From: an uncultured Agitococcus sp.
GTDB lineage: Bacteria > Pseudomonadota > Gammaproteobacteria > Pseudomonadales > Moraxellaceae
NCBI RefSeq assembly: GCF_937920075.1
Contig: NZ_CALETI010000058.1
Span: 1 to 17,813 of the forward strand
Reading direction: 5' to 3'
DNA length: 17,813 bases
Made by a program: the position numbers and the translations under genes. Positions 16,847-17,813 of the stretch are shown here, one piece after another; within the stretch, counting starts at the first letter, position 1, and every line of letters begins with the position of its first letter. A model generated the notes under the pieces. That model saw nothing but the letters and a program-made list of their open reading frames with translations, was not told the DNA's origin and did not search any database.

Positions 16847-17365
16847 TTAACGTGTATATTTGAAAAAATCGGCACGAATCTGCCGAGGATTAGGCATCCC
16901 TTTGACTGGCCAACGAATAATCGCTACCCCTGCCGATAACAAAGCTTTGTCTTTTTTGCTATCTGCTTTAATACGCTCTGGCCGATCATGACTACTATCG
17001 TCTAACTCAATAGCCGCCAATATTTTAGCACCATCTGCTGCACAAATAACAAAATCGACGCTCATACGATTAATACGATTTAACCATGCTTGATGTTCGG
17101 CTTCGGGTGCAACATCAATAATTCGACTGAGTTGCACTTGGCTAAAAATCAAATAATCAGGCAATGCCTGACGTAATCGTCCATACAACTCTCGTTCAGG
17201 TGCAGTCATTAATTCACGTGGCACATACGGCCACACTTTCATATCATCTATCGATTCTTTAGTTTTTGGAGGTTTATTGGCTGGTTTACGCGCTAATAAT
17301 GCCACCAACATCAACAAACCAACGATACATAAGACAATAACTAAAACAGTGGTTATGGTTTCCAA
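16847..17365 (-). CDS. Membrane-anchored DUF2726 protein
   Basis: A protein of about 172 residues with one N-terminal membrane helix ('TVLVIVLCIVGLLMLVALLA', followed by basic residues) and a cytoplasmic DUF2726 domain. Conserved features are 'RELMTAPERELYGRLRQAL', 'VDFVI' and 'AIELDDSSHDR', followed by 'KKDKALLSAGVAIIRW'. The Asp, the Glu-Leu-Asp-Asp run and the downstream Lys resemble a PD-(D/E)XK-like nuclease core, but no activity is established for this family. No ATG is available before the membrane helix. A TTG at 17365 (13 bases after AGGAG) or 17377 (only 1 base after it) must serve; I chose the former. Either start overlaps the preceding SPOR gene (13 or 25 bases), implying coupled translation. 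Confidence 0.75.
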   Translation of the reverse strand: METITTVLVIVLCIVGLLMLVALLARKPANKPPKTKESIDDMKVWPYVPRELMTAPERELYGRLRQALPDYLIFSQVQLSRIIDVAPEAEHQAWLNRINRMSVDFVICAADGAKILAAIELDDSSHDRPERIKADSKKDKALLSAGVAIIRWPVKGMPNPRQIRADFFKYTR

Positions 17366-17813
17366 GGTGCGACCCAAGCTCCTGTAACACCTAAAGCAGA
17401 CTCGCCACTTAATTTACTTTTTAATGATTGTGCTTTGGCTTTATCAAGCTCTGGCCCAACCACCACTTTCCATGTGTCACCGTTTTTAACCACACGACTA
17501 CGATAGCCTTTACCTGCTAATTTGCTGCTTAAGGCATCGGCTTTGGCTTTATCACTGACACTAGCCACTTGCACTACCCATGCTTCACCTTTGGGTTTGT
17601 CCGCAGCTTTTTTCTCTTCTAAAGCAAGACGTGCTTTTTCTTCCTCTTTTTTCTTCGCCTCCAACTTAGCCTTTTCTTTCTCGGCGGCTAACTTTTCAGC
17701 TTTGTCAGCTTTTGCTTTTTCTTCTTTTTCAGCCGCCAAACGTTCTTGTTTGGCTTGTTCTTCGGCCTTTTTCTTTGCCTCTAACTTGGCTTTGTCTTTT
17801 TCATCCGCCAATT
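17353..17813 (-). CDS. SPOR-domain protein, 5' end cut by window edge
   Basis: The C-terminal 152 or so residues of a larger protein; the first in-window codons are internal and the start lies beyond 17813. The visible N-terminal half is a highly charged Lys/Glu/Ala helix ('KAKLEAKKKEEE'-type repeats), probably a periplasmic coiled coil. The last ~75 residues form a SPOR domain: 'EAWVVQVASVSDKAKADAL', 'GYRSRVVKNGDTWKVVVGP' and a final 'VTGAWVAPWKP'. SPOR domains bind glycan strands lacking stem peptides at the division septum, so a DedD/FtsN-like cell-division role is likely. Which of these it is cannot be decided without the N-terminus. Confidence 0.8.
   Translation of the reverse strand, partial: LADEKDKAKLEAKKKAEEQAKQERLAAEKEEKAKADKAEKLAAEKEKAKLEAKKKEEEKARLALEEKKAADKPKGEAWVVQVASVSDKAKADALSSKLAGKGYRSRVVKNGDTWKVVVGPELDKAKAQSLKSKLSGESALGVTGAWVAPWKP

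Overview
The window carries one nearly complete Pil-Chp chemosensory operon, the chemotaxis-like pathway that controls type IV pili and twitching motility. It is transcribed on the minus strand in the order pilG-pilH-pilI-pilJ-pilK-chpA-chpB-chpC (13845 down to 85). Gene order and domain content match the Pseudomonas-type cluster, including the adaptation enzymes PilK (CheR-like) and ChpB (CheB-like) and the accessory CheW-like ChpC. The DNA is AT-rich, and the second gene block holds a fused rlmKL, a gammaproteobacterial hallmark. Together this suggests a low-GC gammaproteobacterium. A filamentous sulfur bacterium of the Beggiatoa/Thiotrichales kind would fit, but this is a guess from composition and gene order, not a demonstrated assignment.

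Layout: positions 1-84 hold a small hairpin just past chpC that may end the operon. Positions 85-13845 are the pil-chp genes, tightly packed except for a 206-base leader before pilJ (185 bases if pilJ starts at its upstream TTG) and 63 bases before chpA. ChpA alone fills 43% of the window. Positions 13846-14449 hold no credible gene. They contain a candidate pilG promoter, two diverged 97-bp repeats with inverted ends (MITE- or IS-remnant-like) and a cluster of palindromes between them. Positions 14450-17813 hold a second minus-strand gene run: a SPOR-domain protein cut by the window edge, a membrane-anchored DUF2726 protein, the double 23S rRNA methyltransferase RlmKL, and a small CxxC glutaredoxin-like protein. 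These genes overlap or abut each other.

How it works (family knowledge, mainly from Pseudomonas aeruginosa): PilJ senses through its periplasmic part and signals through the adaptor PilI (and ChpC) to the kinase ChpA. ChpA autophosphorylates His residues in its Hpt domains and passes phosphate to PilG and PilH, which affect pilus extension, retraction and cAMP levels. PilK and ChpB adjust PilJ methylation.

The pathway itself is described. The less expected elements are a repeated Thr-containing short peptide motif in the long disordered linker of ChpA, a near-identical tandem pair of Hpt modules, a G7 tract with a hairpin over the chpA ribosome binding site, and the repeat/palindrome block upstream of pilG. 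I did not find a clearly new multi-gene system here.
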